This document shows positions 1 to 5,727 of a DNA stretch of 5,727 nt, piece after piece. Made by a program: the position numbers and the translations under genes. This DNA comes from Bacteroidales bacterium (GTDB lineage Bacteria > Bacteroidota > Bacteroidia > Bacteroidales > FEN-979), in contig JALNWE010000122.1 in assembly GCA_023231065.1 (NCBI GenBank), positions 1 to 5,727 of the forward strand, in the 5' to 3' direction. Positions within the stretch are counted from its first letter, which is position 1; each line of letters opens with the position of its first letter. The notes beneath the pieces are model-generated. The model made no database searches, was not told the DNA's origin, and was given only the letters and a program-made list of their open reading frames with translations.

Positions 1-216
1 AAACTTGAAGTTAGTGGCATGCAATCACAATTATCTCCAAAAGAGAAATCAATTTTAACTTTTATAGGTAATCATTCAGGTTGCAAATCAGGTGAAATTG
101 CGAAAAAATTAGATATTCCAAATCCAACAGTAAAACGAATACTTACAGATTTGGCAGAAAAGAATCTTATAGAAAAACATGGGAACGGTCCTGGGACTAA
201 TTATTCAATAAAATAA
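1..216 (+). CDS. C-terminal winged-helix domain of a larger protein (5' end outside window)
   Basis: The reading frame is open from the first base, with six codons (KLEVSG) before the first internal ATG at 19, so this is probably the tail of a longer gene and not a 65-residue protein. The visible 71 residues form a winged helix-turn-helix: a first helix (SPKEKSILTFI), the HTH pair around SGEIAKKLDIPNPTVKRILTDLAEKNLI, and a wing ending GNGPGTNYSI, followed by the TAA stop. Wings ending in a G-x-G-T-x-Y motif are common at the C-termini of AlbA/Schlafen-type ATP-binding regulators and of some Fic proteins, so one of these is a reasonable guess for the whole protein; a stand-alone small MarR/ArsR-like regulator starting at 19 is the alternative. 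No Shine-Dalgarno sequence precedes that ATG. Base composition is clearly AT-richer than the next gene, and it is convergent with hemW, so it is not part of that unit. Domain call is fairly safe; the family is not. Confidence 0.6.
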   Translation, partial: KLEVSGMQSQLSPKEKSILTFIGNHSGCKSGEIAKKLDIPNPTVKRILTDLAEKNLIEKHGNGPGTNYSIK

Positions 217-231
217 ATTACACCCTGTAAT
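217..231 (+). terminator. Small stem-loop just after the stop codon, possible weak terminator
   Basis: Directly after the TAA stop there is a perfect 6-bp inverted repeat, ATTACA and TGTAAT, around a CCC loop. The stem is AT-rich and no real U-tract follows (AAATAGG), so it would be a poor intrinsic terminator. It sits in the 83-bp gap between two convergent genes, where a terminator is expected on both strands. No stronger hairpin is visible in the rest of that gap. Confidence 0.2.
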
Positions 232-299
232 AAATAGGACTTCAATTCTCAAACCACTCAAAAGAATATATGTAGTTTTCAAGCGACCCACCCGGACCC

Positions 300-1499
300 T
301 CACACCATGAACAGCTCCGACGACACCTGGTCGGTAAACAATTGCCCTTCATCCGTCAGATAATAGATGCCTTTGTCCTCACGCAGCAGCTCCTTTTCGA
401 TGAACGGTAAGGCGCTATTTTTAAAAAAACCGTAAACCGTATATCCGAAATCGTCCATTATTTTTTGACTGTCGCATCCCCACATGGTCCTCAGGGAGGT
501 CATCACGTATTCGTTGTACCGTTGGTCCGGGGTGAGTTGTTCCATTTCAAAACAGGATTCTCCTGCACTGGTTTTCGCAATATATTCGTTCAGGCTGGCC
601 ACATTCCATTGCCGGCTGACGCCGTTGAAGGAATGCGCCGAAGGGCCCAGTCCCAGGTAATGTTCCCCCTTCCAGTAGTTACTATTGTGTTTTGACTCGG
701 ATCCGGGTAAGGAGAAATTGGAAATTTCGTAGTGGAGATAACCTGCTTCCCTGAGATATTGCATCCGTTTAAAATGCCGGATGGAACCCTCTTCGGAAAT
801 CTTTTCGAGCTTCCCTTTATTGATCAGGATGTCGAGCGCAGTATGGGGTTCCACGGTTAGGGAATAGGTTGAAATATGTGGGATTTTCAGAGAGACAGCC
901 TGTTCCAGATTTTGTTCCCAATGATCATCGGTCAGGGTCGGGATCCCGTAGATCAGGTCGATGCTGATATTTGTATAGCCCGCTTCCTGAAGCCGTTTGA
1001 TTGCTTTGATCGCCTGAACGGCAGAATGGGACCTGTTCAGCCATTTCAGGTCCTCCTCAAAAAACGACTGCACTCCGATACTGAGCCGGTTGAACCAGGT
1101 GTTTCGGAGCCCGGCCACGAACGCTTCCGTAACATCATCAGGATTAATTTCCATGGTGATCTCGGGAGGAGATGCTGGGCGCTGGGCGCTGGATTTCCCC
1201 TTCTCCTTGAGGAGAAGGGTCAGGGGATAAGGTGGGCGCAGGGCGCTGGATAAGGGATGGAGTGTGGCCAGTGATCCCAATATTTCCTGGAGTTCTCCGG
1301 GGGTATATAGCGATGGGGTGCCACCGCCAAAATAAACGGTATGGACAGGTTGGCCGGCCAGGTAATCGCGGGTCAGTTCAATCTCCTTTTTCAGGGCATG
1401 AAGAAATGCCGGTTTGTGTTTCCGGGAAGCGACAGAGAAAAAATTGCAGTAATGGCATTTGCATCTGCAAAACGGAATATGGATATAAATGCCGGCCAA
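300..1499 (-). CDS. hemW: Radical SAM heme chaperone HemW (formerly HemN-like oxygen-independent coproporphyrinogen oxidase homologue)
   Basis: HemW is a cytoplasmic radical-SAM protein that binds heme and a [4Fe-4S] cluster and is thought to deliver heme to target proteins. Seen here: IHIPFC at residues 6-11, the cluster motif C11-x3-C15-x2-C18, GGGTPS at 58-63, the EITMEINPDDV strand at 113-123, GVQSF at 142-146, LIYGIP at 182-187, YEISNF at 257-262, HNSNYW at 271-276 and LGLGPSAHS at 282-290. The residue two after the third cysteine is Phe20 (YCNF), where true coproporphyrinogen dehydrogenase HemN has a fourth cysteine; this favours HemW. An additional Cys13 lies within the cluster loop. 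The start is TTG at 1499: it gives MAGIYIHIPF, the usual N-terminus in Bacteroidota, and no nearby ATG is in frame. The gene begins five bases after the upstream kinase stop, implying co-transcription and translational coupling. The protein has 399 residues, longer than the ~375-380 usual, because of an in-frame insertion at about residues 84-108 (see the repeat entry). Confidence 0.93.
   Translation of the reverse strand: MAGIYIHIPFCRCKCHYCNFFSVASRKHKPAFLHALKKEIELTRDYLAGQPVHTVYFGGGTPSLYTPGELQEILGSLATLHPLSSALRPPYPLTLLLKEKGKSSAQRPASPPEITMEINPDDVTEAFVAGLRNTWFNRLSIGVQSFFEEDLKWLNRSHSAVQAIKAIKRLQEAGYTNISIDLIYGIPTLTDDHWEQNLEQAVSLKIPHISTYSLTVEPHTALDILINKGKLEKISEEGSIRHFKRMQYLREAGYLHYEISNFSLPGSESKHNSNYWKGEHYLGLGPSAHSFNGVSRQWNVASLNEYIAKTSAGESCFEMEQLTPDQRYNEYVMTSLRTMWGCDSQKIMDDFGYTVYGFFKNSALPFIEKELLREDKGIYYLTDEGQLFTDQVSSELFMV
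1176..1251. repeat. In-frame repeat insertion in hemW: 19-bp direct repeats around a palindrome
   Basis: Two 19-bp direct repeats, TGGGCGCTGGGCGCTGGAT at 1176-1194 and TGGGCGCAGGGCGCTGGAT at 1233-1251, differ at one base and are 57 bp apart, exactly 19 codons. Each is itself about 2.7 copies of a TGGGCGC-type heptamer. Between them lies a 22-bp palindrome. On the hemW strand the repeats encode SSALRPP (residues 84-90) and SSAQRPA (103-109). In other HemW proteins about 24 residues separate GGGTPS from the EIT-E-NP strand; here there are 49, so about 25 residues, close to the 76 bp of the element, are extra. The segment fits a dispersed repeat or REP/MITE-like element that landed in frame in a surface loop. 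Whether it occurs elsewhere in the genome cannot be seen from this window. Confidence 0.75.
1198..1219. repeat. 22-bp palindrome (10-bp arms, 2-bp centre) in the hemW insertion
   Basis: CCCTTCTCCT at 1198-1207 and AGGAGAAGGG at 1210-1219 are exact reverse complements separated by TG. In RNA this would be a 9-bp stem with a four-base loop on either strand. It encodes part of the LLLKEKG stretch at about residues 95-101 of HemW. No U-tract follows on the hemW strand (GGAAATCC), so it does not look like a terminator. Confidence 0.85.
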
Positions 1500-1504
1500 A
1501 GCGC

Positions 1505-3025
1505 TTATTTTTTGAGCACGATGCGGAAAGTGGTCCCTTTGTTGACCGTGGATGATTTGACAAAAATCTTCCCGGAGTGGTAATTGTCAACGATCCGTTT
1601 GGAAAGGGTCAATCCCAGTCCCCATCCTCTTTTTTTACTGGTAAAACCAGGATTAAAAATAGTCTTGAACCGCGATTTTGGAATGCCTTTCCCGGTATCG
1701 CTGACATCAATATGGATATGATCGGTATCGTCTGAAATTTCGATATTTACGACCCCGTTTCCTTCCATGGCGTCGACAGCATTTTTACAAAGGTTTTCGA
1801 TGACCCACTCAAAAAGATGAAGGTTTAATGGAACAATAATTTCATGCGAAGGGGCCGGCGTGATATTAAAAACCACCCGTGGTGAAGTTCGTAAACGGAT
1901 ATAATCTACCGTTTCATGAATCACCTTTGTAATATTGATTTTTTCGAGGCGGGCTGCAGAACCGATCTTTGAAAAACGGTCAGTAATGATTTCCAGTCGC
2001 TGCACATCCTTTTCGATTTCCCGGATCGTGTCCTCATCCAATCCTTTCAGTTTCAACAATTCAACCCATGCAACCATGGACGAAAGAGGCGTTCCCAACT
2101 GATGTGCCGTTTCCTTTGCCATACCGACCCATACCTGGTTTTGTTCCGATTTTCTGGCGTAACTGAAAAGGAGGTAAGCGATGAGTAGAAATACCGCAAT
2201 GACGCCAAACTGAACGATAGGATAATATTTTAACTGCTTGAGAAGGAATGAATCCTGATAAAAAATATAATGTATCCCGGTATCGGCCAGATCAATTTTA
2301 ATGGGGGTGTTTTGCGAGGACATGCTTTCGAGGGTTTCCGCGACCCATTTTTTGTCCTGCATTTTATTTTCCGGAATATTTCCATGGGCAAACGGGATCT
2401 TACCGGTACTATCGGTAATGATCACCGGAACAGATGCCGAATTGAGGACCACTTCCGAGAAAAAGGAACGGATCAGGTCGTCGAGCACAGCTTTCAGCTG
2501 AGCAAACATGTTGGAATCCTTATAATAGAGATAGATTTTTTTATTGTAGATATAATTGACCACAATGGGAGGATAGGCCGAATATTCCCGAAGGAGGGTC
2601 CCTTCCAGTTTTTTCACGGATTCATCGAGGTTGGTATTGCGCGAAGTCATGATGTTTCCCGATTCATCCGTAACGATGACGGGGATGGTGGTATTTTCAC
2701 CGATGATGCTGAGGAAAAAATTCAGGTCTTCGTTGGAAGTGGCTGTCAGGATCCTGCGCTGGGCTTCGGCAACGATTGAAACCCGTTTACGTTCTTCGGT
2801 TTTAAGCTGTTCGAAAAGGTTGTTGGTATAGTTCACCAGGTCGGCTTTCTGATGGATGGCATCGGCCCAGATCTGAACGTTCCTGCGTTCGTCTTTACGG
2901 ATCTCGTTGACCAGGATATTCGTATAATACAGGGATGCTGCAACAATCACAAGGGCTGATGCAAAGAGAAATAATTTCCAACGTTTTTTTCGGCGGTAAA
3001 TATCCACAGATCGGGGTTTTAACAT
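1505..3025 (-). CDS. Membrane sensor histidine kinase with duplicated extracytoplasmic sensor region, no adjacent regulator
   Basis: This is an inner-membrane two-component sensor kinase of 506 residues. TM1 spans about residues 17-38 after an Arg/Lys-rich N-terminus, and TM2 about 267-289. The region between them (about 40-265) should lie outside the cytoplasm. It contains a long predicted helical stretch followed by two similar units: IPVIVTDESGNI (114-125) with YLYYKDSNMFAQLK (165-178), and VPVIITDSTGKI (199-210) with YIFYQDSFLLKQLK (253-266). The cytoplasmic part starts directly with the dimerisation helix, leaving no room for a HAMP domain. The phospho-acceptor is His308 in AKETAHQLGTPLSS; Gln replaces the usual Glu/Asp after His. 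The ATPase domain shows the N-box ENLCKNAVDAM (Asn415), G1 DTGKGIP (Asp443) and GWGLGL (467-472). The start is ATG; no Shine-Dalgarno is evident. It is the first gene of an apparent operon with hemW. The signal sensed is unknown, and no response regulator adjoins it; KdpE is already paired with KdpD. Confidence 0.88.
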   Translation of the reverse strand: MLKPRSVDIYRRKKRWKLFLFASALVIVAASLYYTNILVNEIRKDERRNVQIWADAIHQKADLVNYTNNLFEQLKTEERKRVSIVAEAQRRILTATSNEDLNFFLSIIGENTTIPVIVTDESGNIMTSRNTNLDESVKKLEGTLLREYSAYPPIVVNYIYNKKIYLYYKDSNMFAQLKAVLDDLIRSFFSEVVLNSASVPVIITDSTGKIPFAHGNIPENKMQDKKWVAETLESMSSQNTPIKIDLADTGIHYIFYQDSFLLKQLKYYPIVQFGVIAVFLLIAYLLFSYARKSEQNQVWVGMAKETAHQLGTPLSSMVAWVELLKLKGLDEDTIREIEKDVQRLEIITDRFSKIGSAARLEKINITKVIHETVDYIRLRTSPRVVFNITPAPSHEIIVPLNLHLFEWVIENLCKNAVDAMEGNGVVNIEISDDTDHIHIDVSDTGKGIPKSRFKTIFNPGFTSKKRGWGLGLTLSKRIVDNYHSGKIFVKSSTVNKGTTFRIVLKK

Positions 3026-3062
3026 TAACGGTTCATTCCCGGATATATTTTGATCTGGATAT

Positions 3063-3091
3063 CAAAGGTATAGCTTTTTTCGACACGGGAA
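3063..3091 (-). promoter_or_regulatory. Candidate Bacteroidota-type promoter for the kinase-hemW unit
   Basis: Reading the minus strand, TACCTTTG (3070 down to 3063) is an exact match to the Bacteroidota -7 element TAnnTTTG. Eighteen bases upstream is TTC (3091-3089), one base off the -33 TTG. This would place the transcription start near 3056 and give a leader of about 30 bases to the ATG at 3025. A partly palindromic GGGGATGTTCCC overlaps the -33 position and could be an operator, but this is weak. The position in the only sizeable gap between minus-strand genes supports the call. Confidence 0.5.
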
Positions 3092-3196
3092 CATCCCCGG
3101 TTACCGTTAAAAAGCGCTGAATCATCGAAATTTAGCGACAAAAAAATAAAATAATTCTTACGAAACGGCTAAAAAGCTGCCAGTTGTTGTCAACCC

Positions 3197-3877
3197 TCAA
3201 CCACCAAACCGGTATCCAATCCCGGATTCTGTAATAAGTAATTTTGGTTTCAACGGGTTTTCTTCTATTTTTTTCCTTAATTGTGCCACAAATACCCGGA
3301 GATACTGGGTTTGGTCAATGTAACCCATACCCCAGATTTCTTTTAATATGAATTGATGGGTCAGGACCCTCCCTTCATATTTTACTAATAAGGCTAATAA
3401 TGAAAATTCAGTCGGAGTCAGTTTTACAATGATTTCATTTCGGCGGACGAGATGATTATCAAGATCTACCGATAGGGAGCCGAAGGAGACAACCGGGCTG
3501 ATTTTAGTTCCGGGATTTTGCCTGATAGCAATTCTTATCCGTGCCAGCAACTCACCTGTTCTGAAAGGCTTTGTCAGGTAATCGTTTGCTCCATTATCCA
3601 GCGCTTTAACAATATCCTCTTCGGTGTTTTTGACAGATAGGATGATAATTGATTTGGAATACCAGTCCCGGAGTTTTTTGAGCACATCAAGGCCGTCCAT
3701 ATCAGGAAGTCCCAGGTCAAGGATGATACAGGCTGGGAGGACAGATGCTGCAAGTGAAATTCCTTCTTTTCCTGTTGATGCTTCAATAATTTTATATCCG
3801 TTTGCTGATAAGGTTATTTCAAGCAGCATCCGGATTTGGGTTTCATCATCAATAATAAGGATAGTATCTGGGGGCAT
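3197..3877 (-). CDS. kdpE: OmpR/PhoB-family response regulator KdpE
   Basis: KdpE is the cytoplasmic DNA-binding regulator that, once phosphorylated by KdpD, activates the high-affinity K+ transporter operon kdpFABC. Numbered from the ATG at 3877 (226 residues): a receiver domain at about 4-118 with acidic pair Asp10-Asp11, phospho-acceptor Asp54 in ILDLGLPDMDG, Ser81 in the switch position and Lys103 in YLTKPF; then a winged-helix domain at about 147-225 with the recognition-helix segment TQYLRVFVAQLRKKIE and the wing TESGIGYRF. The TQYLR...LRKK wording is typical of KdpE within the OmpR family, and the pairing with kdpD supports it. Start choice: ATG at 3877 lies five bases after the kdpD stop; a TTG at 3886 overlapping the kdpD TGA would add three residues (MNR). 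I prefer the ATG, but either way translation should be coupled to kdpD. No convincing rho-independent terminator follows the stop, only short imperfect stems at about 3168-3196. Confidence 0.9.
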   Translation of the reverse strand: MPPDTILIIDDETQIRMLLEITLSANGYKIIEASTGKEGISLAASVLPACIILDLGLPDMDGLDVLKKLRDWYSKSIIILSVKNTEEDIVKALDNGANDYLTKPFRTGELLARIRIAIRQNPGTKISPVVSFGSLSVDLDNHLVRRNEIIVKLTPTEFSLLALLVKYEGRVLTHQFILKEIWGMGYIDQTQYLRVFVAQLRKKIEENPLKPKLLITESGIGYRFGG

Positions 3878-3882
3878 ACGGT

Positions 3883-5727
3883 TCAATCTTTGATTTCAAC
3901 TTTCATATCGGAAATTTCCACGGGAATTTTTAAGGTGAATTTCGCACCTCCGTTTTCCCTGTTTTCAGCGGTGACAACACCTTTCTGTGCTTCAACAAAT
4001 CCTTTTACTATTGAAAGCCCAAGGCCAGTTCCACCGGCCATAGCATCCTTCCCCCGGTAAAATTTGTTGAAAATAGCGGGAAGATCAGATTCAGGAAACC
4101 CTTTTCCCCTGTCCATCACCTGGATGATAAAAAAACCGTTATCATAGAACATTTTCAACCTGATCCTGCTCCCTTCAGGAGCATATTGAGTGGCATTTAA
4201 AATCAGGTTGTAGATCACTTGTTCTGTCAGGCCATAATCGAGGTGGATCAGGGGCATGTCTGCGGGGATAATAACTGCTAACTTAAACGGTTTTAACTCC
4301 TGTTGAAGCGCATTGGCGACTTTGTTTGCAAGATCATGGGCATCACACCAATCTGGCTGGGGGGAAATAAGTCCTGATTCAAGCCGCGACATATTAAGCA
4401 GGTTCTCAATCAACCGGTTAAGCCTGATCGATGCCAGATTTATCTGAGTATATAACCTTTGCCTGGTATTTTCGGGATAATCTTGTGTCAACAGAGTATC
4501 TGAAGCCCCCATGATCGTAGTGACAGGTATCCTCAATTCATGTGATATTGAATTGAAAAGAGTCTTATAGAGTTTATCGGATTCATTCAGGAAATATGCT
4601 TTTTTTGCGGCTTCCCTTAAAAATTCACGTTCATACTTCCCGGATATTTGTGAAAGAAATGCTTCCCAGAATTGTTCCTCTCCCTGCGTAAATAAATTTA
4701 TTTGTCCTACTGCAATGACCCCCATGTTGCCATTGTTACCCGTCAAGGGATAAAATGTGTAATCAGCAGAAGGTAATGTGTCGGTGTGTTTTCCGGCTTT
4801 TGAAGAATGTTTGTATGTCCAGTCAACAATACTCATTTCATTTTCAGAAAGGGTAATTGTTGAATCGTTTTTATCTGGATTTTTGATTTGTCCATTTTCA
4901 TTTTTAAGCAGAATAATACTTTCAAAACCGAAATACTTTTTGATATAACCAATGGCAATTTTTGTTACTTCATCTATTCCTGAAGCCAATGTAAATTCCC
5001 TGGTAAGCTGATAAAGCGCTTGTGTGCGTTCTTCCCTGATCCTGATTTTCTTCTCTTGTCGCCGGACCCTTGAAGTTAAAATCCCATTGAGCAGGGCAAT
5101 GATAAAAAACATAATAAACATGAGCACATCTTCCGGTAGTTTAATATGTATTGTAAATTGAGGTGGAATGAAAAAATAATCCCAGATAAAAGCGCTCAGG
5201 GTAGCCGCAAGTAAAATCGGGCCTGTCCCAAAAAACAGGGCAAGTATGGAGACAAGGAACAGCAGCACAAATGAGATAACCTGATACCCGATATAATCTT
5301 TGACAAGATAGCAAACAAGGGAGGACAACAGAACAATGACGGGAATGATCAGATATTGCTGGATGGTTGAAGTAAACGGGGGAACGGAAAATTTTTCCCT
5401 GAATTTATCTTTTGACAAGCTATCAGAACCAAGGATGTAAACATCAATATTTCCGCTATATCGTATCAGCCTGTTGACAAACCCGCCAAGCCGTAACAAG
5501 GAGATCAGGTTACGGACCCGTGGTTTCCCCACGATAATGTGGGTAATGTTCTCTTTCAAAGCAAAATCGACAATGGCCCTTACGATATCGTTGTTGGTGA
5601 TAACCCTGACTTTGATACCCAATTGTTTTGCGAGCTTGATGTTTTTATCAAGTTGTTCTCTTTCTTTGGGCGACAGGATGCGCAATGTTTCAACATAAAT
5701 GGCCTGAATGTTTGCCCCCATCGAATA
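3883..5727 (-). CDS. kdpD: Osmosensitive K+ channel sensor kinase KdpD, N-terminus outside window
   Basis: KdpD is the membrane kinase/phosphatase that responds to low K+ or turgor and phosphorylates KdpE. The frame is open through the last base (two codons, Tyr-Ser, precede the first Met at 5721), and the sequence begins within the Usp-like domain (AIYVET, then THIIVGKPR), so the N-terminal ATP-binding KdpD domain should lie beyond the edge. Numbered from the Met at 5721: Usp-like part about 1-98; four TM helices of the DUF4118 type at about 121-140, 147-163, 166-186 and 197-215, with the family segment DYFFIPPQFTI (181-191); a Lys/Arg-rich stretch at 218-232, matching the charged cluster that follows TM4 in Escherichia coli KdpD; a GAF-like region at about 235-365; the H-box SISHELRIP with phospho-acceptor His394; and the ATPase domain with N-box NLILNA (Asn509), G1 MDRGKGFP (Asp537), FNKFYRG and GGTGLGLS (563-570). 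All catalytic motifs are intact. Its stop is closely followed by kdpE. The transporter genes kdpFABC are not in view and would be expected upstream. Confidence 0.93.
   Translation of the reverse strand, partial: YSMGANIQAIYVETLRILSPKEREQLDKNIKLAKQLGIKVRVITNNDIVRAIVDFALKENITHIIVGKPRVRNLISLLRLGGFVNRLIRYSGNIDVYILGSDSLSKDKFREKFSVPPFTSTIQQYLIIPVIVLLSSLVCYLVKDYIGYQVISFVLLFLVSILALFFGTGPILLAATLSAFIWDYFFIPPQFTIHIKLPEDVLMFIMFFIIALLNGILTSRVRRQEKKIRIREERTQALYQLTREFTLASGIDEVTKIAIGYIKKYFGFESIILLKNENGQIKNPDKNDSTITLSENEMSIVDWTYKHSSKAGKHTDTLPSADYTFYPLTGNNGNMGVIAVGQINLFTQGEEQFWEAFLSQISGKYEREFLREAAKKAYFLNESDKLYKTLFNSISHELRIPVTTIMGASDTLLTQDYPENTRQRLYTQINLASIRLNRLIENLLNMSRLESGLISPQPDWCDAHDLANKVANALQQELKPFKLAVIIPADMPLIHLDYGLTEQVIYNLILNATQYAPEGSRIRLKMFYDNGFFIIQVMDRGKGFPESDLPAIFNKFYRGKDAMAGGTGLGLSIVKGFVEAQKGVVTAENRENGGAKFTLKIPVEISDMKVEIKD

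Noticed and set aside
300..1499. Assignment of the radical SAM gene as hemN (coproporphyrinogen III dehydrogenase)
   Set aside because: The fourth cysteine of the HemN CxxxCxxCxC motif is replaced by Phe20, and the N-terminus lacks the extra HemN residues; both point to HemW.
1378..1590. A 70-codon minus-strand frame overlapping the kinase-hemW junction
   Set aside because: It runs out of frame through the conserved ends of two well-supported genes and has no family features.
2270..2779. A 169-codon open frame on the + strand inside the kinase gene
   Set aside because: It is antisense to a kinase with clear family motifs, shows no recognisable domain, and is explained by the codon bias of the opposite strand. 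The other + strand frames inside hemW, kdpE and kdpD are rejected for the same reason.
3138..3196. T-rich tract on the minus strand plus short stems after kdpE, as a terminator
   Set aside because: The stems are only three or four pairs long and are not placed directly before the T-rich tract, so a rho-independent terminator is not supported.
5719..5721. ATG at 5721 as the true start of kdpD
   Set aside because: The frame stays open to the window edge, and the sequence begins in the middle of the Usp-like domain, with the usual N-terminal ATP-binding domain missing.
1..5727. CRISPR arrays, tRNA or rRNA genes, insertion-sequence transposases, defence operons
   Set aside because: No regularly spaced repeats, no cloverleaf or rRNA segments and no transposase or nuclease motifs were seen on either strand.

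Overview
The window looks like chromosomal DNA of a free-living bacterium, most likely of the phylum Bacteroidota. The reasons are the Bacteroidota style of the HemW N-terminus and of the histidine kinase with an 'AHQLGTPLSS' H-box, the lack of clear Shine-Dalgarno sequences before the genes, and one good match to the Bacteroidota -7 promoter element TAnnTTTG. This assignment is inference, because no rRNA or taxonomic marker is present.

Layout. At the left edge, on the + strand, lies the last ~71 codons of a gene that begins outside the window; they encode a winged-helix DNA-binding domain. An 83-bp AT-rich gap follows, and everything else lies on the minus strand. Read in the direction of transcription (right to left), the order is: kdpD (5' end outside the window, sensor kinase of the potassium-starvation system), kdpE (its OmpR-type response regulator, tightly coupled to kdpD), a 171-bp gap with a plausible promoter, an unassigned two-TM sensor histidine kinase without a partner regulator, and hemW (radical-SAM heme chaperone), whose TTG start lies five bases after the kinase stop.

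How the genes work together. KdpD and KdpE form a complete phosphorelay expected to control a high-affinity K+ transporter (kdpFABC), which is not in the window and would be expected upstream of kdpD. The second kinase and hemW form an apparent two-gene transcription unit. The kinase senses something outside the membrane through a region that seems to be a tandem duplication of a PAS-like module, and its response regulator must be encoded elsewhere.

Most of the window is ordinary. I do not see a new defence, mobile or RNA system. The best anomalies are a short repeat element of about 76 bp, with direct repeats around a near-perfect palindrome, inserted in frame inside hemW; the duplicated sensor region with a non-canonical H-box in the orphan kinase; and a change in base composition between the three blocks, judged by eye at roughly 30-33% GC for the left gene, near 50% for kinase-hemW and near 40% for kdpDE.
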